Translations under genes and position numbers: made by a program
Assembly (NCBI RefSeq): GCF_021390155.1
Contig: NZ_CP089985.1
Location: 2,863,001 to 2,927,000 of the forward strand
DNA: 64,000 bases
Source: Pseudomonas sp. HN11
Lineage (GTDB): Bacteria; Pseudomonadota; Gammaproteobacteria; Pseudomonadales; Pseudomonadaceae
Direction of reading: 5' to 3'
Notes under the pieces: generated by a model
What the model was told of the DNA's origin: nothing
Seen by the model: the letters and a program-made list of their open reading frames with translations, nothing else
Databases searched by the model: none
In this document: positions 1-9,149 of the stretch, one piece after another
Layout: the number at the start of each line of letters is the position of its first letter
How positions within the stretch are numbered: the stretch's first letter is position 1

Positions 1-1
1 C

Positions 2-1246
2 GACGGCAAGCGTCATCTGTGGTGGCTGGGCATCATGCCTCTGGCCACTCCATTACTCTCCGGTTCACTCGCCATCAGCACTGGTATCCAGCAACTCTGG
101 TGGGTCGGTGTGTTGGTGATCTTCGGCCTGATCCCGTTGATCGATGGCTTGCTCGGTGAAGACGTGAGCAACCCACCCGAATCCGCCGTCAGCCACCTCG
201 AATCCCAAAGTTACTATCGTTGGATCGTCTACACCGGCGTGTTCTTTGTCATCTCCTCGGTAGTGATCACCGGTTGGCTCGCCGCCGGCGGTATTGACTG
301 GATCATCCAGGGCGGCCTGTCGCAGGCAGTCGCGAACCTGGAACCTTCCAGTTGGCTGTCTCACACCGCCAGTTACATCACTGCACGCACTCAACTGCAC
401 GGCGAACCGAGCTGGTTTACCTACGTGGGCATGGCCATGTCGACCGGCGCCGCCACTGGCATCGCGATCAACACGGCGCATGAGCTGGGGCACAAGCCCA
501 ATGCGCTGGAAGTGTTCCTGGCCAAGGTCACCCTGGCCCCGACGTTCTACGGGCATTTTTACACCGAGCACAACCGTGGTCACCACGTACGCGTCGCTAC
601 GCCGGAAGATCCGGCCAGCTCGCGCCTCGGGGAAAGCTTCTGGGCCTTCCTGCCACGTTCAGTCTGGTTCAGCGCCCGCTCGGCGTGGAACCTGGAACGC
701 GAACGCCTGCGCAAACTTGGCCTGCCGGCCTGGCATTGGCAGAACGGCGTGCTCAGTGCCTGGATGTACAGCGGGGTGTTGTGGGGCGCGATGATCACTT
801 GGTTGGGGGCGGCGGTTATTCCCTTCCTGATTATCCAGGGCGTTTACGGGTTCTCATTGCTGGAAGTCGTGAACTATGTCGAACACTACGGCCTTAAACG
901 CCAGAAGTTGCCCAATGGTCGTTATGAGCGGTGTTCGCCTCGGCATTCGTGGAACAGCAACCGTATTGTGACCAATATCTTCCTGTTCCAGTTACAGCGT
1001 CATTCCGATCACCATGCCAACCCCACGCGCAGTTATCAGTCGTTGCGCCACTTTGATGAATCACCGCAACTTCCTTATGGCTACGCAAGCATGATTGTCT
1101 GGGCGTATGTGCCTTACTTATGGCGTCGGCGCATGGACCACCGAGTCCTCAATCATTATGCCGGCGATATAAACCTGACCAACCTTCAACCCTCGCAACG
1201 GTTGAAGTACCTGGAGAAGTACAGTAACAGCGCCAAGCTGTTTTAA
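2..1246 (+). CDS. alkB: Alkane 1-monooxygenase AlkB, 5' end outside the window
   Basis: Integral-membrane non-haem di-iron hydroxylase that converts medium-chain alkanes to 1-alkanols using electrons from rubredoxin. The reading frame is open to the left edge (first codons read DGKRHLWWLGIM), so the ATG at 35 is internal and the true start lies upstream. Counting from that internal Met, the diagnostic histidine clusters are HELGH at 149-153, EHNRGHH at 178-184 and LQRHSDHH at 320-327, plus the NYVEHYG block near 280. All iron-ligand motifs are intact. Several hydrophobic segments precede the histidine boxes, as in the AlkB fold. Two PraB-like exoproteins and a FadL channel follow on the same strand, which supports an alkane role. 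No rubredoxin or alcohol dehydrogenase gene is visible here. Confidence 0.95.
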   Translation, partial: DGKRHLWWLGIMPLATPLLSGSLAISTGIQQLWWVGVLVIFGLIPLIDGLLGEDVSNPPESAVSHLESQSYYRWIVYTGVFFVISSVVITGWLAAGGIDWIIQGGLSQAVANLEPSSWLSHTASYITARTQLHGEPSWFTYVGMAMSTGAATGIAINTAHELGHKPNALEVFLAKVTLAPTFYGHFYTEHNRGHHVRVATPEDPASSRLGESFWAFLPRSVWFSARSAWNLERERLRKLGLPAWHWQNGVLSAWMYSGVLWGAMITWLGAAVIPFLIIQGVYGFSLLEVVNYVEHYGLKRQKLPNGRYERCSPRHSWNSNRIVTNIFLFQLQRHSDHHANPTRSYQSLRHFDESPQLPYGYASMIVWAYVPYLWRRRMDHRVLNHYAGDINLTNLQPSQRLKYLEKYSNSAKLF

Positions 1247-1379
1247 GTTCAAGTAACACGTTGTTTGTGTGCTCGGGGCGTGCGTGTCGCGCAGGCTTCT
1301 ATCGCCCGAGGTTTTCCAGACAAGTGGCAATAAAGTTGTTTGACCCGAACAAAAATAATTAAAGGGAAGGACGTACACC

Positions 1380-1874
1380 ATGCAAGCACCTGCCAAGTTC
1401 ACCACTCATATCGTATTGGCCGCGCTGGGTTTGATCGCCTATCACCAGGCTCAGGCCGCACGTATCGAACCGGCTGGCAGCGCCTTTACCGCCCAAGGCC
1501 CCATCAGCTTTTCCAAAGGTGCGCTGATCAGCGCCGACTGCACCATCAAGGTGGCCGGCAAGGTCGCAGCGGATGGTTCATCGGTGAATGTCGACAAGGT
1601 CGAATTCGACGGTGGCCTGAAATGCAGCCGCGTTGAAGCTATCAACTTGCCGTGGGTACTTGTTGCGAAAGACACCCAGAGTGGTTCCATGTCGAAGATC
1701 GCCGTGGATGTCCATGCATTTGGCCTGGGGGGCAAGTGTGGGCCATCCACGGCCAACGGTACATGGGACAACGCCACCGGAAAGTTGGAAGCCGCCAATG
1801 TGCCGATTGGCGAAGATTGCACGATCAAAACGGTGTCCATAAAGATGCCGCCGAACTTTAAAGTTGTTGAATAA
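1380..1874 (+). CDS. praB: PraB-like alkane-oxidation activator exoprotein, copy 1
   Basis: Small secreted protein of the PraA/PraB family (164 aa), described in Pseudomonas as a protein-like activator of alkane oxidation. A signal peptide is clear: a hydrophobic stretch ends in YHQAQA with mature ARIEPAGS following. Four cysteines (CTIK, GLKCS, GGKCGPS, EDCTIK contexts) could form two disulfides. The sequence AGGGAAGG sits about ten bases before the ATG. It lies 133 bp after alkB and 132 bp before a second gene of the same length. The family assignment rests on size, cysteine pattern and linkage to alkB; the molecular mechanism of these proteins is unclear. Confidence 0.8.
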   Translation: MQAPAKFTTHIVLAALGLIAYHQAQAARIEPAGSAFTAQGPISFSKGALISADCTIKVAGKVAADGSSVNVDKVEFDGGLKCSRVEAINLPWVLVAKDTQSGSMSKIAVDVHAFGLGGKCGPSTANGTWDNATGKLEAANVPIGEDCTIKTVSIKMPPNFKVVE

Positions 1875-2006
1875 CTATCGAATTTTTTACGGCGGTAATT
1901 GAATTGAGATTTGGCTGGAAAGGGAGTTTTGCAGCGTCACCGTGACCTCTCGATCATGGCCATTACCCCTGGCGAAATGACTCGCCATAACATGTGAGGA
2001 AAAACA

Positions 2007-2501
2007 ATGAAAAGCTTGAAAACTCTCGTGTCGTTGACTGCTTTGACTGTTTGCATGGGTGCTGCTTCGATGGCGAATGCGTACAGCATCAGTCCTGTGA
2101 GCACAAACTTCACGGCGCCAGGCACTATTTCAGTGAAGTCACCCTCGTCCTTCCAGGCCACCGTGAACTGCGGCGCCACGTTTACCGGGAATGTCGATGC
2201 GACAGGTGTTGCCAAGATCACCGGCGTCGCGGTCACCGGTGGCGGCCTGTGCGCGCTGCCTAAGATCACCGGCTTGCCTTGGACCCTGACTGCCACCGGC
2301 CCTGCCGCCGGTTCGGTGACAAACGTCGGCTATACCATCGCCAGTTCGGTTCTGTACCCAGCCTCCAATTGCGGCCCTTCTACCATCACCGTAGGTTACA
2401 GCGGTGGTGTGCTGTCCGCAGCCAACCAGACCCTGAGCGGCAGTTGCACCGTGGTGAGCCTGAGCGTTACCCCAAGCCCTGCGCTGACCATCGTGCCTTG
2501 A
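2007..2501 (+). CDS. PraB-like alkane-oxidation activator exoprotein, copy 2
   Basis: Second PraA/PraB family exoprotein, again exactly 164 aa. The signal peptide ends at MANA with mature YSISPVST. The four cysteines occupy the same positions as in the upstream copy (VNCGAT, GGLCALP, SNCGPST, SGSCTVV), and the CGPST motif is common to both, so the two genes look like an old tandem duplication. The residues between the cysteines have diverged strongly. GAGG at about -10 serves as ribosome binding site. A perfect 10-bp stem-loop lies 37 bp after the stop, before fadL. It is probably exported and may help hydrocarbon uptake; that role is inferred from family and neighbours. Confidence 0.78.
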   Translation: MKSLKTLVSLTALTVCMGAASMANAYSISPVSTNFTAPGTISVKSPSSFQATVNCGATFTGNVDATGVAKITGVAVTGGGLCALPKITGLPWTLTATGPAAGSVTNVGYTIASSVLYPASNCGPSTITVGYSGGVLSAANQTLSGSCTVVSLSVTPSPALTIVP

Positions 2502-2538
2502 ACAAAGCTTAAGAATGAAGGGTTGATCACCCGTTGAA

Positions 2539-2565
2539 AACTGGCGCCTTGATTGGGCGCCAGTT
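2539..2565 (+). terminator. Stem-loop after the second praB copy
   Basis: AACTGGCGCC, a 7-base loop, then GGCGCCAGTT: a perfect 10-bp stem. No T-run follows, so it may be a weak or Rho-assisted terminator or an mRNA processing/stability hairpin that sets expression between praB and fadL. Confidence 0.5.
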
Positions 2566-2632
2566 CATGAATTGCAAGCCGCAAGACGAACCGGCAGGGC
2601 TGGCTCAGAGAGATAAAAATAGGGAGTGCCGC

Positions 2633-4087
2633 ATGAATAATAAAAAACAACATGTGCAAGTTTTGCTGGGGCTGGCGTTGATTGGCGGGGCGATGGCCGC
2701 CGCGCCCGCACAGGCCGGTGGTTTCTCGACACCGACCTACGGGGCGCCGGGTTGGGGGCGGGCATTTGCCGGTGGTTCACTGTTCAAGAACGACCCGAGT
2801 TCGGCGTACAACAACCCGGCGGCCATGGCGTTTGTAGAGCACAACGTCGCGCAATTTACCGTCGACTACGCGCGCATCAAGATCAAGTACAAGGGCGATG
2901 CCTCTGATTATGCAGGCAACCCCATTTCCAACACGCCATTGGATGCCAATGGTTTTCCCGATACAGCGGCGACCACAGTCAATAACAACGACGGTGGTCA
3001 AGGCGGCTTTACTGCCTGGTTGCCGACCGGTTTCATGGTCATGCCTCTGGGCGATCGCTTTGCTTTCGGCTTGAGCCAGGTTGTGCCCCAGGGCATGCGC
3101 TCCACCTGGGATCAGGACTCGAAACTGCGCGACTTTGCAGTGGATACCAAAATCGAAACGGTAGGGTTGACCGGGTCACTGTCTTTCAAAGTGAATGATC
3201 AGTTTTCCATCGGCGGCGGCGTGATCGTGCAGCACAGTAAAGGCTTCGTCAGCCAGAACGTCGACTTGCTGTCTGCCGCGGCAGTGTCTGATTCGGTGCT
3301 GGGTGGCATCAATTTCCCATCGGATGTCGGCACTGCGCTGATGCGTGTCAAAGTTGACAATATTTCGGCTGGCTGGTTTACCGGCGTCGTCTGGAAACCC
3401 ACAGAACGAGACACGCTTGGCTTGAATTACCACGCCAAGATCAAAAACAAGATGACCGGCAAATACAATATGTATGCCGATCAGTTTTCCTACAACCTGA
3501 TGACCCAGCCGAGCCCGTTTGGCGGTAGCGGTACTTTGGTGAATACCGCTTATCCAGGGTTGGAGCTGGCGCCGGACGGCGCCCATGCCAGCGTTCAACT
3601 GGATATTCCTGCCACGGCGGGTCTGGACTGGGTGCACCAGTTCAACGATCGTTTCACGTTGGGCGCCAGCGTGACCTGGACCGAGTGGTCTTCGTTTAAA
3701 GACCTGACGCTTAAGTCGGGCGGCAACACCATTGTGTCCATACCTTACAACTACAAGAACACCTGGATGTACTCCCTGGGCGGCGACTATCGTGTGACCG
3801 ATGAGCTGACCCTGCGTGCGGGCGTGGCTCTTGATCAGACACCCACACGCAATTCGACCCGGGACCCACGAATCCCCGATGGCGACCGCACCTTCCTGTC
3901 ACTGGGTGCTGGGTATGATGTCAAAGCGGTGAAGGGCTTGAGCTTCGATGTTGCCTATTCCCACCAGTTCGTTCAGGAGGTCAAGCTGAAAACCAAGAAC
4001 GTCGATCGACTCGGGGGCGCCAGCCTTAACGGCAAGGCCGAATCTTCGGGCGACGTGGTCAGCCTGTCGGCCACTTACGCGTTCTGA
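2633..4087 (+). CDS. fadL: FadL/OmpP1/TodX-family outer-membrane hydrophobic-substrate channel
   Basis: Outer-membrane beta-barrel of the FadL family (484 aa) that lets long-chain fatty acids or hydrocarbons cross the outer membrane. The start chosen is the ATG preceded by AGGGAG and followed by a signal peptide (MNNKKQHVQVLL... ending APAQA); an in-frame ATG 33 codons upstream has no such context. The mature N-terminus GGFSTPTYGAPGWGRAFAGG and the NPAAM box match the FadL N-terminal hatch. The protein ends in a strand with C-terminal Phe (SLSATYAF), the usual barrel-insertion signal. It sits between alkB/praB and fadE, so alkanes as well as fatty acids are plausible cargo. Confidence 0.9.
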   Translation: MNNKKQHVQVLLGLALIGGAMAAAPAQAGGFSTPTYGAPGWGRAFAGGSLFKNDPSSAYNNPAAMAFVEHNVAQFTVDYARIKIKYKGDASDYAGNPISNTPLDANGFPDTAATTVNNNDGGQGGFTAWLPTGFMVMPLGDRFAFGLSQVVPQGMRSTWDQDSKLRDFAVDTKIETVGLTGSLSFKVNDQFSIGGGVIVQHSKGFVSQNVDLLSAAAVSDSVLGGINFPSDVGTALMRVKVDNISAGWFTGVVWKPTERDTLGLNYHAKIKNKMTGKYNMYADQFSYNLMTQPSPFGGSGTLVNTAYPGLELAPDGAHASVQLDIPATAGLDWVHQFNDRFTLGASVTWTEWSSFKDLTLKSGGNTIVSIPYNYKNTWMYSLGGDYRVTDELTLRAGVALDQTPTRNSTRDPRIPDGDRTFLSLGAGYDVKAVKGLSFDVAYSHQFVQEVKLKTKNVDRLGGASLNGKAESSGDVVSLSATYAF

Positions 4088-4240
4088 CGCTTCAATGAGG
4101 ACGATGGAGGAAGGTATCAAGCGCATCTTGCTGCCTTCACCCAGTGGTTCGTCCTCATTCCAGTGATAGCAATTGCTTATGGATTGAATGATCAGGCTGA
4201 CGCGTTCAGCCGCTCTTTTTTCGCCAAGTGATTAAATAAA

Positions 4241-4264
4241 AATTTCAAAACAAAATTTGAAATT
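4241..4264. promoter_or_regulatory. 9-bp inverted repeat in the fadE promoter region
   Basis: AATTTCAAA, six bases, TTTGAAATT: a perfect AT-rich dyad about 95 bp before fadE. It lies just upstream of a plausible -35 (TTGCCA at 4269) and an A/T-rich -10 region, so it could be an operator for the five-gene beta-oxidation block. The 269-bp gap before fadE also holds an ATGAGGACGA/TCGTCCTCAT inverted repeat (4095-4104 and 4149-4158) that may end the fadL transcript. Confidence 0.4.
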
Positions 4265-4356
4265 AGCTTGCCAAGTTTGTAGTGTGGCTATACGCCGCAG
4301 CTCACATCGAGCGGCCTGCGTAACGGTCGTGCCCTGAATCGAGTAGAGGTATCCCC

Positions 4357-6882
4357 ATGGTTATCTGGTTATTGGTGGGTTTCGCAGCCGCGATTGCCCT
4401 GGCGTATCGACAAGCCGCTGCCCTTCACTGGCTGGGCGCAGGCCTGGTCTGGCTGGCAGCGGGCTACCTGTTCAATGGGGTGGCCGGATTCGGCATCACT
4501 GTCGCGGCGGTGCTGGTGGTCGCTCCCGCGTTGCTGATGACGATCAAACCCCTGCGGCGCACCTTGCTGACCAACAAGGCCCTAGGCATGTTTCGTACGA
4601 TCATGCCGGCAATGTCCGACACCGAACGCGCTGCCATCGAGTCCGGCACTGTCTGGTGGGACGCCGAACTGTTCAGCGGCAAACCCAACTGGCAGCGTCT
4701 GTTGCAGGCGGCTCCCGCTAGCTTGAGTGCCGAAGAACAAGCCTTCCTCGACAATGAAGTGGAAACCCTGTGTGACATCGCCAATGACTGGGAAACCACT
4801 CAGGTCTGGCAAGACATGTCCCCCGAAGGCTGGCAGTACACCAAGGATGCCGGGTTTCTTGGCATGATCATTCCCAAGCAGTACGGCGGTAAAGGCTTCT
4901 CCCACTATGCGCATTCGCAAGTGGTGATGAAGCTGTCGACACGTTGCTCGGCGGCGGCGATTTCGGTGATGGTGCCCAACTCCCTGGGCCCGGCCGAACT
5001 GCTGCTGCACTACGGCACCGATGCTCAGCGCAACTACTACCTGCCGCGCCTGGCGCGGGGTGAAGACATCCCATGCTTTGCCCTGACCAGCCCGTATGCC
5101 GGCTCCGATGCCGGGGCAATTCCCGACCTGGGCATCGTCTGCAAAGGCCAGCATGAAGGCGAGGAAGTCCTGGGTTTCCGCGTGACCTGGGACAAGCGCT
5201 ACATCACCCTGGGCCCGATCGCCACGGTGCTCGGCCTGGCGTTTCGCGCCGAAGACCCGGACGGATTGCTCGGCCCGGCCGGTTCGCTGGGAATTACCTG
5301 TGCGTTGATCCCGACGTCCCATCCGGGGGTGAACAGCGGTCGCCGCCATTGGCCACTCAACGCGGTGTTCCAGAACGGTCCTACCACCGGCAAGGACGTC
5401 TTCATTCCGCTGGAGTGGGTGATCGGCGGTCGCGAGCAAGTCGGCAACGGCTGGCGCATGCTCATGGAGTGCCTGGCCGCCGGCCGGGCAATTTCCCTGC
5501 CGTCGGCCAACGTTGGCCTGGGCAAGGTCGCGGTACGCGGCACCACCGCCTATGCCGCGATGCGCAAACAGTTCGGTCTGCCCATCGGCAAATTCGAAGG
5601 CGTGCAGGCGCCACTGGCGCGCATGGCCGGTCACCTGTATGCCTGCGATGCGGTGCGCAAGGTCTCGGTGGCGTCCCTGGATGCGGGTGAGAAACCCTCG
5701 GTGATCTCGGCCATCGCCAAGTACCACGTCACCGAACGCGCACGGATCATTGTCAATGACGGCATGGACATTGTCGCCGGCAAAGGCATCTGCATGGGCC
5801 CGAACAACTTCCTGGCCCGCGCTTATCAGCAAAGTCCCATCGCAATCACAGTGGAAGGCGCGAACATCATGACGCGCTGCCTGATCATCTTCGGCCAGGG
5901 CCTGATCCGCTGCCATCCCTATGTGTTCCGCGAGATGGAAGCGGCGCGCAACCCGGACCGGCGCAAGGCACTGGAAGACTTTGACAGTGCGATGTTCGGT
6001 CATGTGAGTTTTGTACTGGCCAATACCGTACGCGCAGCTGTGCATTCCCTCACCGGGGGACGGCTGATTGCTGCTCCAGCCAAGACCGACCCCGCACTGG
6101 CATCCTACTACCGCCAAGCCAATCGTCTGTCAGTGGTGTTGGCGCTGATTTCAGACGTGTCCATGGGCGTGCTGGGCGGTGCCCTCAAGCGCAAGGAAAG
6201 TATCACCGGGCGCCTAGGGGATATTCTGTCGCAGCTGTACATCCTGTCCTGCGTGCTCAAGCGCTTTGAAGATGACGGTCGGCCCCAGGCAGACTTGCCG
6301 CTGGTGCACTGGGCGGCCCAGGACGCGTTGTTGCGCGCCCATGAAGCGCTGGCCGAAGTGCTCGATAATTACCCGTCGAAAGTGGCCGCAAGCGTGCTGA
6401 AGGCGTTGACGTTCCCGTTCGGTATCCCGCTGCGCAAACCGTCGGACCGGCTGCTGGCCCAAGTGGCCGATGTGGTGCAGACACCGGGCGAAACCCGTGA
6501 CCGACTGTTGGCCAATTCCTATATCCCCCGTCCGGAAATCGACAAGTTGGCCTACGGCGAACTGGGCTTTCGCCTACTGCCGCAAGTCGAGTTGATCGAC
6601 GCCCGACTCAAGCCGGCGGTCAAGCAGGGCCTGATCGCGCCGATGCCGATCTCGGCCACGGCCTTTACTGCCTGGCGCGTCAAGGCACGGGCGCTGGACC
6701 TGATCAGCGACGACGAAGATACCTTGCTCGGGCGCTACGTGGAATACGCCGATCATGGCATCCAGGTGGACGATTTCCCACAGGACTTCGGCTTGCTGGA
6801 GGCGTTGCAGCAGCGCAAGCAAGCGTTGGAGCCGACCGCGAAACGTCGCACCAGTCAAAACGAAAACGCCTCGGTCAATTAG
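4357..6882 (+). CDS. fadE: Acyl-CoA dehydrogenase of the long FadE type
   Basis: FAD-dependent acyl-CoA dehydrogenase (841 aa), first step of beta-oxidation, making trans-2-enoyl-CoA. It aligns by eye with enterobacterial FadE (about 814 aa) over its whole length. Shared blocks include the two hydrophobic N-terminal segments, ALGMFRTIMPAMSDTE, the FAD-proximal PCFALTSPYAGSDAGAIPD near 238-256, WDKRYITLGPIATVLGLAF, and AITVEGANIMTRCLIIFGQG. The FadE-specific C-terminal extension (LKRKESITGRLGDILSQLY onward) is present. GTAGAGGT precedes the ATG. The hydrophobic N-terminus suggests inner-membrane association. It heads a same-strand set with reductase, hydratase, thiolase and ligase. Confidence 0.93.
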   Translation: MVIWLLVGFAAAIALAYRQAAALHWLGAGLVWLAAGYLFNGVAGFGITVAAVLVVAPALLMTIKPLRRTLLTNKALGMFRTIMPAMSDTERAAIESGTVWWDAELFSGKPNWQRLLQAAPASLSAEEQAFLDNEVETLCDIANDWETTQVWQDMSPEGWQYTKDAGFLGMIIPKQYGGKGFSHYAHSQVVMKLSTRCSAAAISVMVPNSLGPAELLLHYGTDAQRNYYLPRLARGEDIPCFALTSPYAGSDAGAIPDLGIVCKGQHEGEEVLGFRVTWDKRYITLGPIATVLGLAFRAEDPDGLLGPAGSLGITCALIPTSHPGVNSGRRHWPLNAVFQNGPTTGKDVFIPLEWVIGGREQVGNGWRMLMECLAAGRAISLPSANVGLGKVAVRGTTAYAAMRKQFGLPIGKFEGVQAPLARMAGHLYACDAVRKVSVASLDAGEKPSVISAIAKYHVTERARIIVNDGMDIVAGKGICMGPNNFLARAYQQSPIAITVEGANIMTRCLIIFGQGLIRCHPYVFREMEAARNPDRRKALEDFDSAMFGHVSFVLANTVRAAVHSLTGGRLIAAPAKTDPALASYYRQANRLSVVLALISDVSMGVLGGALKRKESITGRLGDILSQLYILSCVLKRFEDDGRPQADLPLVHWAAQDALLRAHEALAEVLDNYPSKVAASVLKALTFPFGIPLRKPSDRLLAQVADVVQTPGETRDRLLANSYIPRPEIDKLAYGELGFRLLPQVELIDARLKPAVKQGLIAPMPISATAFTAWRVKARALDLISDDEDTLLGRYVEYADHGIQVDDFPQDFGLLEALQQRKQALEPTAKRRTSQNENASVN

Positions 6883-6911
6883 CCAACACAGCGTTGTGAG
6901 TGAATCTATCA

Positions 6912-8255
6912 ATGAGTGACAGCTACCTTTCTTTCGTCAACTCCCCCTGGGGCCGGCGCCTGGCCCAAGTCATCGGTTTGCCGCAACCTCTGCCACTGCA
7001 ACGTCACCGCAGCGGTCAGCAGGGCTTGGTCAACCCGGTGATCGTCGCCGGGGCAGGGCGCCTGGCCGCCGAGGTGCAGCGAATCTTCGCGGCGACCGAT
7101 ACGGTCATGGCCAACGCGGCCACGCTCAAGGCGCCGTCCACGGTAAAAGTGCAGGGCGCCGTGTTTGACGCCAGCGCCGTGGCCGACCTGCAACAGTTGG
7201 ACGAGCTGTATGTGTTCTTCCACGCCAACGCCAAGCGCCTTGGTCATCACGGTCGTGTGGTGGTGCTCGGTACCGCGCCGGAACATTGCCGGGACTTGCC
7301 TCAAGCCATTGCGCAACGCGCCCTTGAAGGCTTGGTGCGTTCGCTGGCCAAAGAGCTGCGTCGGGCGATCACCGTGCAGTTGATTTACGTGGCGCCAGGC
7401 GCTGAAGACGCGCTGGACAGCAGCTTGCGATTTTTCCTGTCGCGCCGTTCGGCCTACGTATCGGGACAAGTGGTGCGCCTGGAGAAATCGGTGGGCGGTC
7501 AAGTCGCCGTCAACTGGGACAAACCCTTCGCCGGCCGTCGTGCATTAGTCACCGGCGCGTCACGTGGCATCGGCCTGGCGATTGCCCAGGTGTTGGCGCG
7601 CGACGGCGCCCATGTGGTGTGCGTGGATGTGCCCCAGGCCCAGGCGGCGCTGCAACAGGCGGCGGACAGTGTCGGCGGTTCGGCGCTGCCCCTGGACATC
7701 ACCGCGACGGACGCCGCCGCGCTGCTGCAAGCCCACGTCAGCCAATACGGTGCCTTTGACGTGGTGGTGCACAATGCCGGGATCACCCGTGACAAGACCA
7801 TCGCCAAGATGACCGAGGCCGCGTGGCGCGGCGTGCTGGCGGTCAACCTCGAAGCACCGTTGCAACTCAGCGATGCGTTGCTGGAAAACCAGGGGCTGAA
7901 CGCCGGTGGTCGTATCGTGTGTGTGTCGTCGATTTCCGGCATCGCCGGCAACCTTGGCCAAAGCAATTACGCCACCTCCAAGGCCGGCGTGATCGGCCTG
8001 GTGCAGGGCCTGGCACCGCGTGCGGCGGCGCAGCAAATCACCGTGAATGCGGTGGCGCCCGGGTTTATCGAAACCCAGATGACCGCCAAGATCCCGCTGA
8101 TGATTCGCGAAGCGGGCCGGCGAATGAATTCGCTGTCCCAGGGCGGGCAGCCCATCGATGTGGCCGAGACCATCGCCTGGCTGGCGCACCCAGCGTCGGG
8201 CGGGGTCAACGGCCAAGTCGTGCGTGTGTGCGGCCAAAGCTTGCTGGGAGCCTGA
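6912..8255 (+). CDS. 3-oxoacyl-ACP/CoA reductase, long FabG-type SDR with N-terminal extension
   Basis: NADPH/NADH-dependent short-chain dehydrogenase that interconverts 3-hydroxyacyl and 3-oxoacyl thioesters. The C-terminal half is a full SDR domain: TGASRGIG cofactor loop at 214-221, NAGITRDK, catalytic Ser in SSISGIAG, and Y353-x3-K357 in NYATSKAG. The first ~210 residues form a degenerate second SDR-like domain, as in the ~450-aa FabG4-like proteins. The start is taken at the ATG in MSDSYLSFVNSPWG; an in-frame GTG four codons earlier is less likely. The FabG family acts on (R)-3-hydroxyacyl substrates, which fits the adjacent MaoC hydratase. Confidence 0.88.
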   Translation: MSDSYLSFVNSPWGRRLAQVIGLPQPLPLQRHRSGQQGLVNPVIVAGAGRLAAEVQRIFAATDTVMANAATLKAPSTVKVQGAVFDASAVADLQQLDELYVFFHANAKRLGHHGRVVVLGTAPEHCRDLPQAIAQRALEGLVRSLAKELRRAITVQLIYVAPGAEDALDSSLRFFLSRRSAYVSGQVVRLEKSVGGQVAVNWDKPFAGRRALVTGASRGIGLAIAQVLARDGAHVVCVDVPQAQAALQQAADSVGGSALPLDITATDAAALLQAHVSQYGAFDVVVHNAGITRDKTIAKMTEAAWRGVLAVNLEAPLQLSDALLENQGLNAGGRIVCVSSISGIAGNLGQSNYATSKAGVIGLVQGLAPRAAAQQITVNAVAPGFIETQMTAKIPLMIREAGRRMNSLSQGGQPIDVAETIAWLAHPASGGVNGQVVRVCGQSLLGA

Positions 8256-8258
8256 GCC

Positions 8259-9149
8259 ATGGACTACGTGACACAGATCATCGATCCGCCGCCGTCACGC
8301 ACTCGGTTGCTGTTGGATGGTGTGCGTGCCTTGCGCAAACCCAAGCTCGACGGTACGCCTGCGCTGCCCAGGGAGCGCCTGGTGCGCTCGGCAGTGCAGT
8401 TGTCTGCCGCAGACATCGCCACTTATAGCCGTGCCTGTGGTTTTCGTCGCGAGCAGGGTGTGCCGTTGTCCTATCCCCATGTGCTGGCGTTCCCGCTGCA
8501 CTTGATGCTGCTGACCCGCCCCAGCTTCCCGTACCCGGCCAGCGGCATGGTGCACCTGGCCAATCGGATTCGTCAGCACCAACGCTTGCACGAAGACCAG
8601 GCGTTGCGCATTGAGGTGTATTGCGAGCGCTGGGTCGCCCATCCCAAGGGTCAGGCGCTGAGCATCGCCACCCGTGCCTATGGCGCCGACGCACTGGTGT
8701 GGGAAAGCGACAGCCTGTACCTGCGCCGAGCCGTCAAGGACCCGGTGGGTGAACCGTGGAATGACGCGCTGTCGTTGCAGGAGGACGGTTTGCTGCGTAC
8801 CCAACGCTGGGTCTTGCCCGCTGACCTGGGCCGCCGTTTTGCCCAGGTGTCGGGGGATTTCAACCCGATCCACACCTCGGTGGTCGGCGCGAAGCTCTTC
8901 GGCTTTCGCCGCGCCATCGCCCATGGCATGTGGACATTGGGGCGCGCACTCGCTGCCCAGCAACCGCCTGGCGGATTGGAACAGGCCGAGGCCCATTGCG
9001 ACTTCAAGCTGCCGATCTACCTGCCAGGCCAGGTCGCCCTATGGAGTCACCCCGTGACCGGCCCACGCCGTGAGTTCGAAGTGCGCAATTTCACCGGTGA
9101 CAAACCTCATATGCGCGGGCTGTTTGTCTGGAAAGAGAGCATTCAATGA
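8259..9149 (+). CDS. MaoC-like (R)-specific enoyl-CoA hydratase
   Basis: Hot-dog-fold hydratase (296 aa) that adds water to trans-2-enoyl-CoA, giving (R)-3-hydroxyacyl-CoA. The hydratase-2 motif is in the C-terminal half: SGDFNPIH with catalytic Asp200 and His205, followed by AIAHGMWT. The N-terminal half is a second, degenerate hot-dog repeat, as in double-hot-dog MaoC proteins. GGGAG lies before the ATG. It starts 3 bp after the reductase stop and overlaps the thiolase by 4 bp (ATGA), so the three are probably translationally coupled. A biosynthetic rather than degradative direction cannot be excluded. Confidence 0.87.
   Translation: MDYVTQIIDPPPSRTRLLLDGVRALRKPKLDGTPALPRERLVRSAVQLSAADIATYSRACGFRREQGVPLSYPHVLAFPLHLMLLTRPSFPYPASGMVHLANRIRQHQRLHEDQALRIEVYCERWVAHPKGQALSIATRAYGADALVWESDSLYLRRAVKDPVGEPWNDALSLQEDGLLRTQRWVLPADLGRRFAQVSGDFNPIHTSVVGAKLFGFRRAIAHGMWTLGRALAAQQPPGGLEQAEAHCDFKLPIYLPGQVALWSHPVTGPRREFEVRNFTGDKPHMRGLFVWKESIQ

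Noticed and set aside
4582..6117. 511-codon minus-strand ORF opposite fadE
   Set aside because: Arises from GC-rich third-position bias of fadE; no ribosome site, no family motif, full overlap with a well-supported gene.
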